Shown here: positions 1 to 9,198 of the stretch, one piece after another | Position numbering within the stretch: the first letter of the stretch is position 1 | Layout of the letters: the number at the start of each line of letters is the position of its first letter | Assembly (NCBI GenBank): GCA_963796195.1 | Contig: CAWCKS010000014.1 | Coordinates: 62,001 to 126,000 of the forward strand | Reading direction: 5' to 3' | Length of the DNA stretch: 64,000 nt | Origin: CAWCKS01 sp963796195 | GTDB lineage: Bacteria; Pseudomonadota; Alphaproteobacteria; Rhizobiales; Xanthobacteraceae | The notes under the pieces: model-generated | The model's database searches: none | Seen by the model: only the letters and a program-made list of their open reading frames with translations | What the model was told of the DNA's origin: nothing | Made by a program: the position numbers and the translations under genes

Positions 1-189
1 GAGCAACCGTCGACCGCCGAGCGCGCCGCGCCGACGAGAACGCCGCGCGAGCTTGCCACGCAAACCCCGCACGTCATCAACTACACGCTGCAGCAGTTTG
101 TCCGCCTCGCCGGGTCGCAGTGCCTGATGTCGCCTGCCGAAGTCGCTTACCACAACCGCGAACACGACCGCACGCGGCGGACGCGCTAG
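1..189 (+). CDS. C-terminal fragment of an unrecognised protein
   Basis: The frame is open from the first base of the window to a TAG at 187-189, giving the last 62 residues of a protein whose start lies outside. Codons end mostly in G or C, as in the neighbours, and the following gene is convergent, so a real gene end is plausible. The tail is basic and ends in an Arg/Thr/His-rich stretch. I do not recognise a family. The antisense frame is also partly open, so strand assignment is tentative. Confidence 0.4.
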   Translation, partial: EQPSTAERAAPTRTPRELATQTPHVINYTLQQFVRLAGSQCLMSPAEVAYHNREHDRTRRTR

Positions 190-205
190 GCAGGCCGCCG
201 GCGCG

Positions 206-799
206 TCAGCGTCCGGCCAGTACCGTTGTCCCCTCGCCCGCCTGGCGGCCGAGTTCACGAACCGAAATCCTGTCCCCCGACACCTCGATGGTCGTCACCG
301 AGGCATGGTCGGGGCGAAAGCTCACCATCAGCTCACTGCCCTGTGCGGCGCCGACGATCGCGTTGATCGCAACGAAATGGCTGAAGACAACGGAATCGGC
401 AGGCATCGCCCGCGCGGCGTTGAGGAGCGCCGCCCGCCAGGCATCGAAATCCGGGGAGCCCGCGGGCGCGCCTTGCTTCAAGCCGGCCCAGGTGCCGGCC
501 ATGGCGTTGCGCAGCCAGGTTTGGCGCTCGGTGAGCGATAGTGGAGGCGAGGGAATTTCCCCTACCTCCGCGGCGATGATCGGCGACACGCCCCAGATGC
601 CGGCGAGCGGCAGGGCCGTTTCGCGGCAGCGCTGCAGCGGACTTGAATAGACCGCCAGCGGTCGCAAGCGCCCGGCCAACTCACGAGCAACCGCCTCGGC
701 CTGTGATTTGCCCACGTCGTCAAGGCCGGGATCAACGGAATCGCCGAACGAGGCCGCCGGACGGGCGTGCCGGATAAAATAGAGCGTCGTCACGCGCAT
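206..799 (-). CDS. Histidine phosphatase family protein (phosphoglycerate mutase-like)
   Basis: This 197-residue protein belongs to the histidine phosphatase superfamily, which transfers phosphate through an active-site histidine. The N-terminus carries the signature F-I-R-H-A-R-P with the nucleophile at His11. A second conserved segment V-F-S-H-F near residue 158 supplies the other active-site histidine. A longer frame reaches back to 862, but the ATG at 799 is preceded by an AAGGA ribosome site and puts the RH motif at the usual position near the N-terminus. The substrate cannot be deduced. It is convergent with the fragment at the window edge and lies downstream of creA on the same strand. 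Confidence 0.85.
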   Translation of the reverse strand: MRVTTLYFIRHARPAASFGDSVDPGLDDVGKSQAEAVARELAGRLRPLAVYSSPLQRCRETALPLAGIWGVSPIIAAEVGEIPSPPLSLTERQTWLRNAMAGTWAGLKQGAPAGSPDFDAWRAALLNAARAMPADSVVFSHFVAINAIVGAAQGSELMVSFRPDHASVTTIEVSGDRISVRELGRQAGEGTTVLAGR

Positions 800-903
800 A
801 ATCCTTGAGGGAGAAGTTTGAAGCGCCAAACAAACGAACTTTAGCAGGCGCCAGAGGGCCAAGCGAGGCTAAGGCTCATGCAGAACACGAAGAGCCAATT
901 GCG

Positions 904-1446
904 CTATTGCGTGACGAAATCCGCGCATTTCTGGATGTTGTCTGTTGCGCCCCACGGCATGATCGGCACCGTCGAGGTGGAGTTTTTTGGTGAGCCTTCG
1001 ATCAGCTTGTCGGAGTAGACCATATAGACGAGCACGTTGCGCTTGGTGTCGCAGCCGCGGACGATCTGCATCTTTTTGAAGAACAGGGAACGCCGCTCGC
1101 GAAACATGTCCTCGCCTTGCGCGAACTTCTCCTTGATGCGGATCGGGCCGACCTGGCGGCAGGCCAGCGAGATGTCGGAGACCTCCTCCGCCACCCCGAG
1201 CCATCCCGAAATGCCGCCCTTTTCCGGCACCGTGAAATGGCAGGCGACACCTTCGACGCCGGGGTCGTCGACCCCGTATGTCGCAAGCTTGTCATTTGGG
1301 GTGAGCAACTTGAACACGGTGGAGCGGCGGAAGATCAAATCCGGCTCGTCTGCGGCATAAGCCGACGTCGCCACCACGAGCGCGAACGCGGCCAACGCGG
1401 TCAGTTTGATACGACTTCGCGCGAAAAACATCGAAATTCCAGACAT
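904..1446 (-). CDS. creA: CreA family periplasmic protein
   Basis: The 180-residue product begins with a Sec-type signal peptide (basic N-terminus, hydrophobic core, A-Y-A cleavage region near residue 31). The mature part matches the CreA family as I remember it: a 'T-V-F-K' start, 'D-D-P' and 'V-x-C-x-x' around residue 68, a 'GGI-GWLG-A-E-S-D' stretch, 'C-Q-V-G-P-I', and the hallmark 'Y-S-D-K-x-x-E-G-S-P-K-N' followed by 'V-P-I-M-P-W' near the C-terminus. The biochemical function of CreA is unknown. The ATG at 1446 has GGAGAGG about 10 bases upstream. It is divergent from the L,D-transpeptidase gene, with a 258-base shared upstream region. Confidence 0.9.
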   Translation of the reverse strand: MSGISMFFARSRIKLTALAAFALVVATSAYAADEPDLIFRRSTVFKLLTPNDKLATYGVDDPGVEGVACHFTVPEKGGISGWLGVAEEVSDISLACRQVGPIRIKEKFAQGEDMFRERRSLFFKKMQIVRGCDTKRNVLVYMVYSDKLIEGSPKNSTSTVPIMPWGATDNIQKCADFVTQ

Positions 1447-1704
1447 CGTGAGAAGACCCTCTCCGTCACCGCTCCGACATGTAGTGCTGCGGTGCGGTTG
1501 CGAAAGGATTTGGGCGGGTCCGGGTGTGATATTTTCGCTGCAGCTTCAGGATAAATCGCCAGTCAGATCAGCAATGTGAACCCTTTACCGCTCCGCAACA
1601 CTTATCCATTGCAATAATGCTGTGATTCCAGCGACGACCGCGCCCTCAGCGAGTTATCTGGGCAGTGGGGTTGACTGCGACCTTAAGGGATTGAAAGGCG
1701 GCCA

Positions 1705-3372
1705 ATGCGAACTGCCGAACGTAATCACAAGCGTCCGGGCCTGAGCTTGCTGACCGCGGCTCTGCTCGCGTCGGCCATGGTCGCCGTACCGAACTGCGCA
1801 AATGCGGCGAGCTGGTTCTGGGGCCCGGAGCCGGGCTCGTCCATGGTGCCGCGGCCGATGCAACACAAGCAACGGAACAAGGTATCGAAGGCCGCCGAGC
1901 GGGTGGCCGAAAAGAACATGCCCGAAGGCCCGCTGATCATCGCGATCTCGATCCAGCACCAGCAGCTCAAGGTGTTCGACGTCAACGGCCTCTTCGCGGA
2001 GACGCCGATTTCAACCGGTATGCCCGGCCACGCGACGCCGATGGGGGTTTTCAGCGTGCTCGAGAAGCAGCGCTGGCACCGCTCGAACATCTATAGCGGC
2101 GCGCCGATGCCTTACATGCAGCGCATCACCTGGTCCGGCGTCGCGATACACGAGGGCGTGCTGCCTGGCTATCCGGCGTCCCATGGCTGCATCCGGATGC
2201 CCGGCGCTTTCGCGGTGAAGATGTTCAGCTGGACCAAGCGTGGCGCGCGCGTGATTGTCGTGCCCGGCGAGATCTCGATCGAGGAGTTCGCGCATCCAAA
2301 ATTGATCGCGCACATGCTGGAGGAGCCGAAGCCGTTCGCGAGTTCTGCGCCTGTGAACGGACCGACGCGCGAAGCAACACTGATCGACAAGGCTGACGAT
2401 GCCAAGCCGGAATTGAAGCTTGCGACGCTCGCCGACGCCAGCGGCAGCAATCTTGCGCTCACCAAGGGCGCGGTGAGCGACGACAGCAAGGTCGCCGACA
2501 GCCAGGTCTCCAAGAAAGCCGCCGACAGCACAACCGACGCGACAAAGCCCGCCACGCCCGCGGAGCCCGAACATTCGATTGTCGCGACAGACCCGCCGGC
2601 GATGCCGACCGAGGAAATGGCCGCTGTACCAACGGTCGAGCAGACCATCGACAGGGCGGCCGCAATGGTGGAAGCCGCGCCGGTGCAGCTCGATGCGCCG
2701 CACTTCGGCAACGACACGCCTGCACCCGAAACGACCGCAACTGCCACGCCTAAACCTGCGGATCCTGCTGCAACGCCTGCTCCAAAGCCCGAGCTTGCCG
2801 TGGCGCCCAAGTCAAAGCCCGACACACCGCGCGAGGCAACCGCATCAGCGCCTGCCGCCGTCGCGCCGAGCCAGACCGCAACCGCGCCCGCGACCGACCC
2901 GAACGATATCCCGACCGTGATCGGGCCGAAGCGGACCGGCCACGTCGCCGTCTTCATCAGCCGCAAGGATCGCCGGCTCTACGTGCGGCAGAATTTCTTG
3001 CCGGTGTTTGACGTTCCGATCACGATTACCGACCCGGACAAGCCGTTCGGCACGTTCGTGTTCACGGCACGCGGCGACAAGGACGATACGACCGCGCTGC
3101 ACTGGTCGGTCGTGGCGATGCCCTACGCCACCAAGAAGATCGTCGCGATGCCGCCTGCCCGCCCGGGCAGAAAGCCAAAGTCGGTGGTCGAGAGCTCGCT
3201 CGCTGAGCCGCCGTCCACCGCAGCAGACGCGCTTGATCGCATTGCCGTGCCGGATTGGGCCCTGCAGCGCGTGGCCGAGGCGATCAAGCCGGGCGGCTCG
3301 CTGATCATCTCCGACCGTGGTCTCGGCGATGAGACCGGCGAAGGCACCGACTTCATCGTGCCGCTGCGCTGA
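1705..3372 (+). CDS. L,D-transpeptidase (YkuD fold) with long Ala/Pro-rich tail and a second degenerate domain
   Basis: The 555-residue protein has a signal peptide (cleavage after about residue 35) and a YkuD catalytic domain at roughly residues 70-200. The active-site motif S-H-G-C-I-R-M-P places the nucleophile at Cys162. Enzymes of this family form 3-3 peptidoglycan cross-links or attach proteins to the wall in the periplasm. Residues about 215-400 are a low-complexity Ala/Pro/Thr/Lys region, probably disordered. From about residue 405 a second segment again reads like the first half of a YkuD domain ('V-A-V-F-I-S-R-K-D-R-R-L-Y-V', 'D-K-P-F-G-T-F') but lacks an SHGC motif, so it is probably a non-catalytic copy. 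Function is inferred from the family; substrate preference is unknown. Confidence 0.88.
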   Translation: MRTAERNHKRPGLSLLTAALLASAMVAVPNCANAASWFWGPEPGSSMVPRPMQHKQRNKVSKAAERVAEKNMPEGPLIIAISIQHQQLKVFDVNGLFAETPISTGMPGHATPMGVFSVLEKQRWHRSNIYSGAPMPYMQRITWSGVAIHEGVLPGYPASHGCIRMPGAFAVKMFSWTKRGARVIVVPGEISIEEFAHPKLIAHMLEEPKPFASSAPVNGPTREATLIDKADDAKPELKLATLADASGSNLALTKGAVSDDSKVADSQVSKKAADSTTDATKPATPAEPEHSIVATDPPAMPTEEMAAVPTVEQTIDRAAAMVEAAPVQLDAPHFGNDTPAPETTATATPKPADPAATPAPKPELAVAPKSKPDTPREATASAPAAVAPSQTATAPATDPNDIPTVIGPKRTGHVAVFISRKDRRLYVRQNFLPVFDVPITITDPDKPFGTFVFTARGDKDDTTALHWSVVAMPYATKKIVAMPPARPGRKPKSVVESSLAEPPSTAADALDRIAVPDWALQRVAEAIKPGGSLIISDRGLGDETGEGTDFIVPLR

Positions 3373-3422
3373 CCGCGCCGCAGCAGACCACGCACGTCAC
3401 ACAAGCGTGAAGGCCGCAAACC

Positions 3423-3439
3423 GGCGGGACAATCCCGCC
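3423..3439 (+). terminator. GC-rich hairpin after the L,D-transpeptidase gene
   Basis: A perfect 7-bp stem GGCGGGA / TCCCGCC with a 3-base loop lies about 50 bases after the stop codon. There is no T-run after it, so it may be a transcript-stabilising or factor-assisted terminator rather than a classical intrinsic one. Confidence 0.4.
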
Positions 3440-3462
3440 CCGTCGCGGTAATCTTCAACTCG

Positions 3463-4077
3463 ATGACGTTCGATCGCAGGACATTGCTGAGGCTTGCATT
3501 CGCCGGAGGCGCCAGCGTGGTTGCCGCACGCGGCGCCGCGGCCGCGGGCCAGTTGACGCCAGCGAACGGCGCCATGAGCAAACGTACGGCCTATGGCTTC
3601 ACGTTCGATGCGCTCGAAGGACCGAGCCTGCAGCTTGCCGACTACGCACGCCATCCGATCCTTGTCGTCAACACCGCATCGCTTTGCGGGTTTACGCCGC
3701 AATATGCCGGGCTGCAGCAGCTCTGGAGCAAATTCCGCGAGCGCGGCCTGATGATCATCGGCGTGCCGTCGAACGATTTCGGCAGCCAGGAGCCGGGCGG
3801 CGTCAAGGACATCCAGGAGACCGCACAGCATCAGTATGGCGTGACGTTTCCGATCACCGCCAAGACGGTGGTGCGCGGCCCGGACGCGCATCCGTTCTAC
3901 AAATGGGCGGCGGCCGAGCGGCCCGCCGATGTGCCGCGCTGGAATTTCCACAAATACCTGATCGGCGGCGACGGACTGATCGCCGACGTGTTCGCCAGCG
4001 AGATCGAACCCATGGATGGTGCGGTGGTCGCCGCAATCACGCGCGAGATCGGCGACGCGGTGCGACCAACCAACTAG
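3463..4077 (+). CDS. Glutathione peroxidase family protein, exported (Tat-like signal)
   Basis: The 204-residue product starts with a twin-arginine-like leader (D-R-R-T-L-L-R followed by a hydrophobic stretch), so export in folded form is likely. The thioredoxin-fold domain has the glutathione peroxidase active site N-T-A-S-L-C-G-F-T with Cys75 in place of selenocysteine. Gln109 (in S-N-D-F-G-S-Q-E-P-G) and Trp160-Asn161 (in W-N-F-H-K-Y-L) complete the usual tetrad. Cys-type enzymes of this group often use thioredoxin rather than glutathione. It probably detoxifies peroxides in the periplasm. It follows the L,D-transpeptidase gene by 90 bases on the same strand. Confidence 0.88.
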   Translation: MTFDRRTLLRLAFAGGASVVAARGAAAAGQLTPANGAMSKRTAYGFTFDALEGPSLQLADYARHPILVVNTASLCGFTPQYAGLQQLWSKFRERGLMIIGVPSNDFGSQEPGGVKDIQETAQHQYGVTFPITAKTVVRGPDAHPFYKWAAAERPADVPRWNFHKYLIGGDGLIADVFASEIEPMDGAVVAAITREIGDAVRPTN

Positions 4078-4261
4078 CCGGCGGTCCACGGGCGCAGGTG
4101 CGCCAATTCAGCACACCTGCATACCCCGCGATTTGCAATTCCACCGGTGGACGCCGCGTGTGGGAACCCGGGAGGAACGGTGACACAGCGTGCTCGGTTG
4201 CGCTAAGTTCGCAGCGGGCGACGGAGCTTTGATAAATCAGACGAATCGTTGTGAGGGTGGG

Positions 4262-5254
4262 ATGCGCAAGTTTACCGGGTTGTTGGCCATCGGCGTGATC
4301 GCGGGCGGCCTCGTCGCCGTCGCGGATGACGCGCTGGCGCAATTGTTCCCTCGGACCAATGCTGCGCCGGCGCCGGCTGCCGCGGCTCCGGCGCCGCCGG
4401 CCACGACGCCCGCCCCACCGCCACCGCCGGTTGCGATTCCGGCGGTCTCGCCGGCGAAGCAGCCCTGCAACAATCCCGACGCACTCGGCATCAGCCGCGT
4501 CGTCGAGATCGATACGACCGGCGGCCCTGGCTTCGGCTTCGAGCATTTCAAGCAGATGGACTTCCTGCGCGACAAGGAAGTCGTCCTGACCTTCGACGAC
4601 GGCCCGTGGCCGGAGAACACCCCGAGCGTCCTGAAGACGCTGGCAAACGAATGCACGACAGGCATCTTCTTCCCGATCGGCGAGCACGCCACCTGGCATC
4701 CCGAGATATTGAAGCAGGTCGCCGCTGCCGGCCACGTGATCGGCTCTCACACCTGGTCGCATCAGGACTTGAACAAGGGCAAATATTTCAAGGACCAGAA
4801 CCTGGCGAAGGAAGAAATCGAAAAGGGCCTCAGCGCGATCAAGTGGGCGCTGGGCATGCCGCCGGCGCCGTTCTTCCGCTTCCCTGCCCTGCAGCATCCA
4901 CCCGCAATGGTGACCTATCTCGGCGATCGTAACATCGCCATCTGGTCGTGCGATCTCGACTCCTTCGACTTCAAGGGCGGCAAGCCCGACGTCATTATCA
5001 ACACCGTGTTCACCAAGCTCAACAAGCTCGGCAAGGGCATCATCCTGATGCACGATTTCCAGAAGCACACCGCCGAGGCATTGCCCGCGCTGCTACGCCG
5101 GCTGAAGACCGAGGGCTACAAGGTGGTCCAGGTCAAAGCCAAGGAGCCGGCCAAATCGCTGCCCCAGTATGACGAATTGCTGATGAAAGAGGCCCAGCTC
5201 CCGACCGTGACGACCCGGCCGGTTTCCGCCGTCGTGCGTGACGTCACCGAGTAG
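4262..5254 (+). CDS. Polysaccharide deacetylase (NodB homology) family protein
   Basis: The 330-residue protein has a signal peptide (about 26 residues), a Pro/Ala-rich linker at about 30-65, and a NodB-homology domain. The metal-binding motifs are T-F-D-D-G-P at 110-115 and S-H-T-W-S-H with His163 and His167; the later motifs include 'F-F-R-F-P' and 'I-L-M-H-D'. This family removes acetyl groups from N-acetylglucosamine-containing polymers such as peptidoglycan or chitin oligomers. The ATG at 4262 is preceded by GAGGGTGGG; an in-frame upstream start at 4190 would put 24 residues before the signal peptide and is rejected. Export and the neighbouring L,D-transpeptidase suggest a cell-envelope role, which is inference. 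Confidence 0.9.
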   Translation: MRKFTGLLAIGVIAGGLVAVADDALAQLFPRTNAAPAPAAAAPAPPATTPAPPPPPVAIPAVSPAKQPCNNPDALGISRVVEIDTTGGPGFGFEHFKQMDFLRDKEVVLTFDDGPWPENTPSVLKTLANECTTGIFFPIGEHATWHPEILKQVAAAGHVIGSHTWSHQDLNKGKYFKDQNLAKEEIEKGLSAIKWALGMPPAPFFRFPALQHPPAMVTYLGDRNIAIWSCDLDSFDFKGGKPDVIINTVFTKLNKLGKGIILMHDFQKHTAEALPALLRRLKTEGYKVVQVKAKEPAKSLPQYDELLMKEAQLPTVTTRPVSAVVRDVTE

Positions 5255-5278
5255 GCGCAAGGCGCATTTTGTCAGGTC

Positions 5279-5830
5279 ATGAGTTCATTTCGTTTTGTCG
5301 GATACGCCATCGTGTCGGCCGACGGCATGTTGGCCGCGGCGGATCGCGTCATGCCGCAAAGCCTGAAGATACCCGGCGACCAGAAATTCTTCGAAGCCGG
5401 GCTGGATGACGTCGATCTCGTCGTGCACGGGCGGAATTCCTATGAGGATCAGCCACGCTCGCCCGAGCGCAAGCGGCTGTTCCTGACACACTCGGTCACC
5501 ACCCCGGTACGTGATCGCGAGAATCCGAAGGCGGTCCTGTGGAATCCTGCACATGCGCCGTTCGAAGAAGGGGCCAAGGTTGCGGGCGTTCATGGCGGCA
5601 CGGTCGCAGCGATTGGCGGCACCGGCGTGTTCGACATGTTCCTCGATCGATACCAGACGTTCTTCCTGTCGCAGGCGCCGCACGTGCGGCTCCCCGGCGG
5701 CGTGCCGGTGTTCACCGGCGTGCCAGAGCGCTCGCCGGAGGACATTCTCGCCGCACATGGACTGAAGCCGACGGCACGCCGCGTGATCGACGCGGCCCAT
5801 GACGCAACCGTCACAGAGTGGACGCGCTGA
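5279..5830 (+). CDS. Dihydrofolate reductase-like (RibD C-terminal fold) protein
   Basis: This 183-residue protein resembles the RibD C-terminal/dihydrofolate-reductase superfamily: an N-terminal 'G-Y-A-I-V-S-A-D-G-M-L' strand and helix start, a 'V-V-H-G-R-N-S-Y' segment where family members have the G-R-x-T-x-E motif, and a later 'A-A-I-G-G-T-G-V-F' that fits the NADPH-binding glycine strand. It is probably a reductase, but members of this group are often of unknown substrate. It starts 24 bases after the deacetylase stop and is convergent with the DoxX gene. Confidence 0.7.
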   Translation: MSSFRFVGYAIVSADGMLAAADRVMPQSLKIPGDQKFFEAGLDDVDLVVHGRNSYEDQPRSPERKRLFLTHSVTTPVRDRENPKAVLWNPAHAPFEEGAKVAGVHGGTVAAIGGTGVFDMFLDRYQTFFLSQAPHVRLPGGVPVFTGVPERSPEDILAAHGLKPTARRVIDAAHDATVTEWTR

Positions 5831-5844
5831 GGCGCAACGATTCG

Positions 5845-6297
5845 CTAACGGTCGTGATACGGCTCCTGGTCGACCCGCTTGCCCGAGCCGTGCCCGAATA
5901 GCACCAGCAGCGCGCCGATCATCGTCAGGTTCTTCAGCGCGTGGGCCATGTTGTCGCGCCACTCATTGCCCGAGGTCGAGATGACGTCATCCATGTAGAA
6001 GGTCGCGACGATGATGCCGATGATCAGGAGCAGCGAAAAGAACCGGACGCCGAGATTGAAGGCGATCATCAACCCGCAGACCACGGCGACAGTACCGGCC
6101 ACGATCGCCATCAAGTCGGGGGTCGATACACCGACCGCGTTCTCGATCTGCGTCATGTAGGGCGACAGTGGCGCGGGGATATTGACCCTGCTCGCAATCT
6201 CCTTGCCGGCGGCCGGAATGTCGGCCAGCGTGAACGCGCCGGACACGATGAAGAACAGCGCGAACAGGATGCGCCCGATCGTGATGAATACCGACAT
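5845..6297 (-). CDS. DoxX family membrane protein
   Basis: The 150-residue product has four hydrophobic segments (about residues 5-27, 55-75, 77-100, 120-140) and the DoxX-type start 'I-G-R-I-L-F-A-L-F-F-I-V-S-G'. DoxX proteins are small four-helix inner-membrane proteins, some linked to quinone-dependent thiosulfate oxidation, but most are uncharacterised. The ATG at 6297 has GGAAGG six bases upstream, better than the upstream in-frame start at 6315. The short C-terminal tail is polar. Confidence 0.82.
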   Translation of the reverse strand: MSVFITIGRILFALFFIVSGAFTLADIPAAGKEIASRVNIPAPLSPYMTQIENAVGVSTPDLMAIVAGTVAVVCGLMIAFNLGVRFFSLLLIIGIIVATFYMDDVISTSGNEWRDNMAHALKNLTMIGALLVLFGHGSGKRVDQEPYHDR

Positions 6298-6442
6298 CAG
6301 CCTTCCACTCCACAAAGCCGCACCAAGGCCAGCAGGCCGACAGCTTTAGTCCCACAGCAACCTTACGCCACGGCGAATGAAGCCAAAAGGGCGCGCCACG
6401 CAATGCGCGACGCGCCCCTCCACAATTCGAGCCGGCGCGTAA

Positions 6443-6751
6443 TCAGTACGGACCGCAATAGCGGCGCGGCACCAGCCGGTATTCGCCGTTCGGATAGCGG
6501 TACCAGCATCGACTGTCGTACCAGTAATAACCGTTCGGGCGCGGATCGAAGGTCAGCGCGGTTGCCGCTGCCGCCCCGATCACGCCGCCGACGATGGCGC
6601 CGCCGACCCTGCCGCCGGTCACTGCCGCACCAACGCCAGCGCCCACCGCGCCTCCGACGATCGGCGCGATTGGATTGAACTGTGCGGCCGCCTGATGGGA
6701 CGGCAGCATGGCGGTGCCCGCCAGCAGCAGCGCTGCAGTGATGTGACGCAT
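6443..6751 (-). CDS. Small secreted glycine-zipper protein
   Basis: The 102-residue product has a signal peptide (about 24 residues). A Gly/Ala-rich glycine-zipper segment follows (about 30-70; repeated G-x-x-x-G such as 'V-G-G-A-V-G-A-G-V-G-A-A-V'). The C-terminus is rich in Tyr, Trp and Arg with two cysteines, ending in 'Y-C-G-P-Y'. Proteins of this build are common in rhizobial genomes and are thought to sit in the envelope; no function is established. The start at 6751 is supported by AGGAGA seven bases upstream. Confidence 0.75.
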   Translation of the reverse strand: MRHITAALLLAGTAMLPSHQAAAQFNPIAPIVGGAVGAGVGAAVTGGRVGGAIVGGVIGAAAATALTFDPRPNGYYWYDSRCWYRYPNGEYRLVPRRYCGPY

Positions 6752-6861
6752 CGAATTCTCCTGGTTGTATCCGCCCCGCCGCAATTATGACGGCCCAAGC
6801 GGCAGTTTTCAAATCCAATCCCGGCTAACGGCCATCACCAATCCTGCCGATGTTTATGACA

Positions 6862-9174
6862 TCATGAGCCGAACAAGCTGGGCTGCATCCGTCCCGCCCC
6901 TTCCTGCGCCTCGACCGCGGCAACCGCGGTCATGTTCAGCACGCCACGCGCCGTGACGGACGGCGTCAGGATATGCGCCGGGCGCGCCGGCCCAATAAGG
7001 ATCGGACCGACCGGCAGTGCATCCGCCAGGACCTTGATGACCTGATAAGCGATGTTGGCCGCGTCGAGGTTCGGCATCATCAGCACGTTTGCAGTGCTTT
7101 TCAGGCGCGAATGCGGCAACACCCGGCCGCGCATGATCTCGTTCAACGCCGAATCTCCGTGCATCTCGCCGTCGGACTCAATCTCGGGATGGGCCTTGTG
7201 CATGAGCTCCGCGGCGCGCCGCATTTTGCGGGCCGACTCGGTGTCATTGTTGCCGAAGTCCGAATGCGACAGGAAAGCAATTCGCGGATCGATGCCGAAG
7301 CGGCGCACATGGGCGGCCGCGCAGCCGGCAATCTCGGCAAGCTCTTCGGCGGTGGGATCGTGGCGCACCTGGGTATCGGCGAGAAAATATGAGCCCTTGC
7401 TCGTGATCACGAGCGCGAGCGCGGAAAAATCGCTGACGCCGGGAGCAAAGCCAATGATGTCGCGAATGTGCCTGAGGTGGCTCATGTAGCGACCTTCGAC
7501 ACCGCACAGCATGGCGTCGGCTTCGCCGCGCAGCACCGCAAGCGCGGCGATCACGGTGGCGTTGGTGCGCACCAGCGTGCGCGCGGCGTCCGGCGTCACG
7601 CCGCGGCGACCCGCCACCTCGATATAGGTCTGAACGTAGGAGCGGTAGCGCGGATCGTCTTCCGGATTGACGAGGTCGAAATCGTGACCGGCGCGAATCG
7701 ACAGCCCGAACCGCTCGATGCGGGCGGCGATGACCGACGGCCGGCCGACCAGAATTGGCCGCGCCAGCTTCTCCTCGAGCACGGCCTGCGTTGCCCGCAG
7801 CACCCGCTCGTCCTCGCCCTCGGCGTAGATCACGCGCACCGGCTGGGTCCGCGCCTTGGTGAAAACCGGCTTCATGACGAATCCGGAGCGGAAGGCGAAG
7901 CGCTCGAGCTGCTCGCGATATTGCTCGAAATCCGTGATCGGGCGCGCCGCCACGCCGGTCTCCATCGCGGCTTTCGCCACCGCCGGTGCGATGCGCAAGA
8001 TCAGCCTGGGATCAAACGGGCTCGGGATCAGTGAGCCCGGCCCAAAGCCCCGCACCTCGCCTTCATTGGCGCGCGCCACGACGTCCGAGGGCGCTTCGCG
8101 CGCCAGCGCGGCAATCGCCTCTGCCGCAGCCAGCTTCATCGCCTCGTTGATCGCGGTCGCCCCGCAATCGAGCGCGCCACGGAAGATGTAGGGGAAGCAC
8201 AGGACGTTGTTGACCTGGTTCGGAAAGTCCGACCGGCCGGTGCAGATCATGGCGTCGTTGCGCACCGCGCGCACCTCGTCCGGCATAATCTCCGGCGTCG
8301 GATTGGCGAGCGCCATCACCAGCGGCTTGTCGGCCATGCTGGCGACCATCTCGCGCGTGATCATGTTCGGTCCCGACAGCCCGATGAACACGTCGGTGCC
8401 TTTGATCGCTTCGGCAACGGTGCGCTTCTCGGTCTTGATGGCGTATTGCGCCTTCCAGCGATCCATCCGCGTGTTGCGGCCCTGGTGCACGACGCCGTCG
8501 CGGTCGCAGACGATGATGTTTTCGCGCCTTGCGCCCATCGAGACGAGAAGGTTGAGACAGGCGAGTGACGCAGCGCCCGCGCCGAGCGCCGATATCTTCA
8601 CTTCCTCGAGATTCTTGCCGTTCAGCGCCAGCGCGTTCTTCACGGCTGCTGCAACGATGATCGCGGTGCCATGCTGGTCGTCATGGAATACCGGGATCTT
8701 CATGCGCTCCTTGAGCTGCGTTTCGATGTCGAAGCACTCGGGCGCCTTGATGTCTTCCAGATTGATGCCGCCGAAGGTCGGCTCTAGCGCCGCCACCGTC
8801 TCGACGACGCGCTCGATGGTGTCGGCCGAGATCTCGATGTCGAACACATCGATCCCGGCGAATTTCTTGAACAGGACGGCCTTGCCTTCCATGACCGGCT
8901 TCGACGCCAGCGGCCCGATATTGCCGAGACCGAGCACGGCGGTGCCGTTCGAGACCACGGCGACGAGATTGGCGCGGCTCGTCAGCGACGCTGCTTCATG
9001 CGGATCGGCGGCGATCGCCTCGCAGGCGGCGGCCACACCCGGCGAATAGGCAAGCGCGAGGTCGCGCTGATTGCCAAGCGGCTTGGTGGCGTGGATCTCG
9101 AGCTTTCCCGGCTTCGGCAGGCGGTGGTAAGCGAGCGCAGCCGAATTGAGATCTTCCGAACCGGATGAGGACAT
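6862..9174 (-). CDS. maeB: NADP-dependent malic enzyme with C-terminal phosphotransacetylase-like domain
   Basis: The 770-residue protein is the full length expected for the large, multimodular malic enzyme. Residues about 1-420 are the malic enzyme part ('L-A-Y-S-P-G-V-A', 'N-G-T-A-V-L-G-L-G-N-I-G', 'F-H-D-D-Q-H-G-T-A', 'L-G-A-G-A-A'). Residues about 430-770 are a phosphotransacetylase-like domain that usually lacks transacetylase activity and regulates the enzyme. It oxidatively decarboxylates malate to pyruvate, with NADPH as the expected product for this form. It lies just downstream of aspS on the same strand, with only 49 bases between them, so co-transcription is possible. Confidence 0.93.
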   Translation of the reverse strand: MSSSGSEDLNSAALAYHRLPKPGKLEIHATKPLGNQRDLALAYSPGVAAACEAIAADPHEAASLTSRANLVAVVSNGTAVLGLGNIGPLASKPVMEGKAVLFKKFAGIDVFDIEISADTIERVVETVAALEPTFGGINLEDIKAPECFDIETQLKERMKIPVFHDDQHGTAIIVAAAVKNALALNGKNLEEVKISALGAGAASLACLNLLVSMGARRENIIVCDRDGVVHQGRNTRMDRWKAQYAIKTEKRTVAEAIKGTDVFIGLSGPNMITREMVASMADKPLVMALANPTPEIMPDEVRAVRNDAMICTGRSDFPNQVNNVLCFPYIFRGALDCGATAINEAMKLAAAEAIAALAREAPSDVVARANEGEVRGFGPGSLIPSPFDPRLILRIAPAVAKAAMETGVAARPITDFEQYREQLERFAFRSGFVMKPVFTKARTQPVRVIYAEGEDERVLRATQAVLEEKLARPILVGRPSVIAARIERFGLSIRAGHDFDLVNPEDDPRYRSYVQTYIEVAGRRGVTPDAARTLVRTNATVIAALAVLRGEADAMLCGVEGRYMSHLRHIRDIIGFAPGVSDFSALALVITSKGSYFLADTQVRHDPTAEELAEIAGCAAAHVRRFGIDPRIAFLSHSDFGNNDTESARKMRRAAELMHKAHPEIESDGEMHGDSALNEIMRGRVLPHSRLKSTANVLMMPNLDAANIAYQVIKVLADALPVGPILIGPARPAHILTPSVTARGVLNMTAVAAVEAQEGAGRMQPSLFGS

Positions 9175-9198
9175 AGCTTCGCTCCCCCTGACGCGCCC

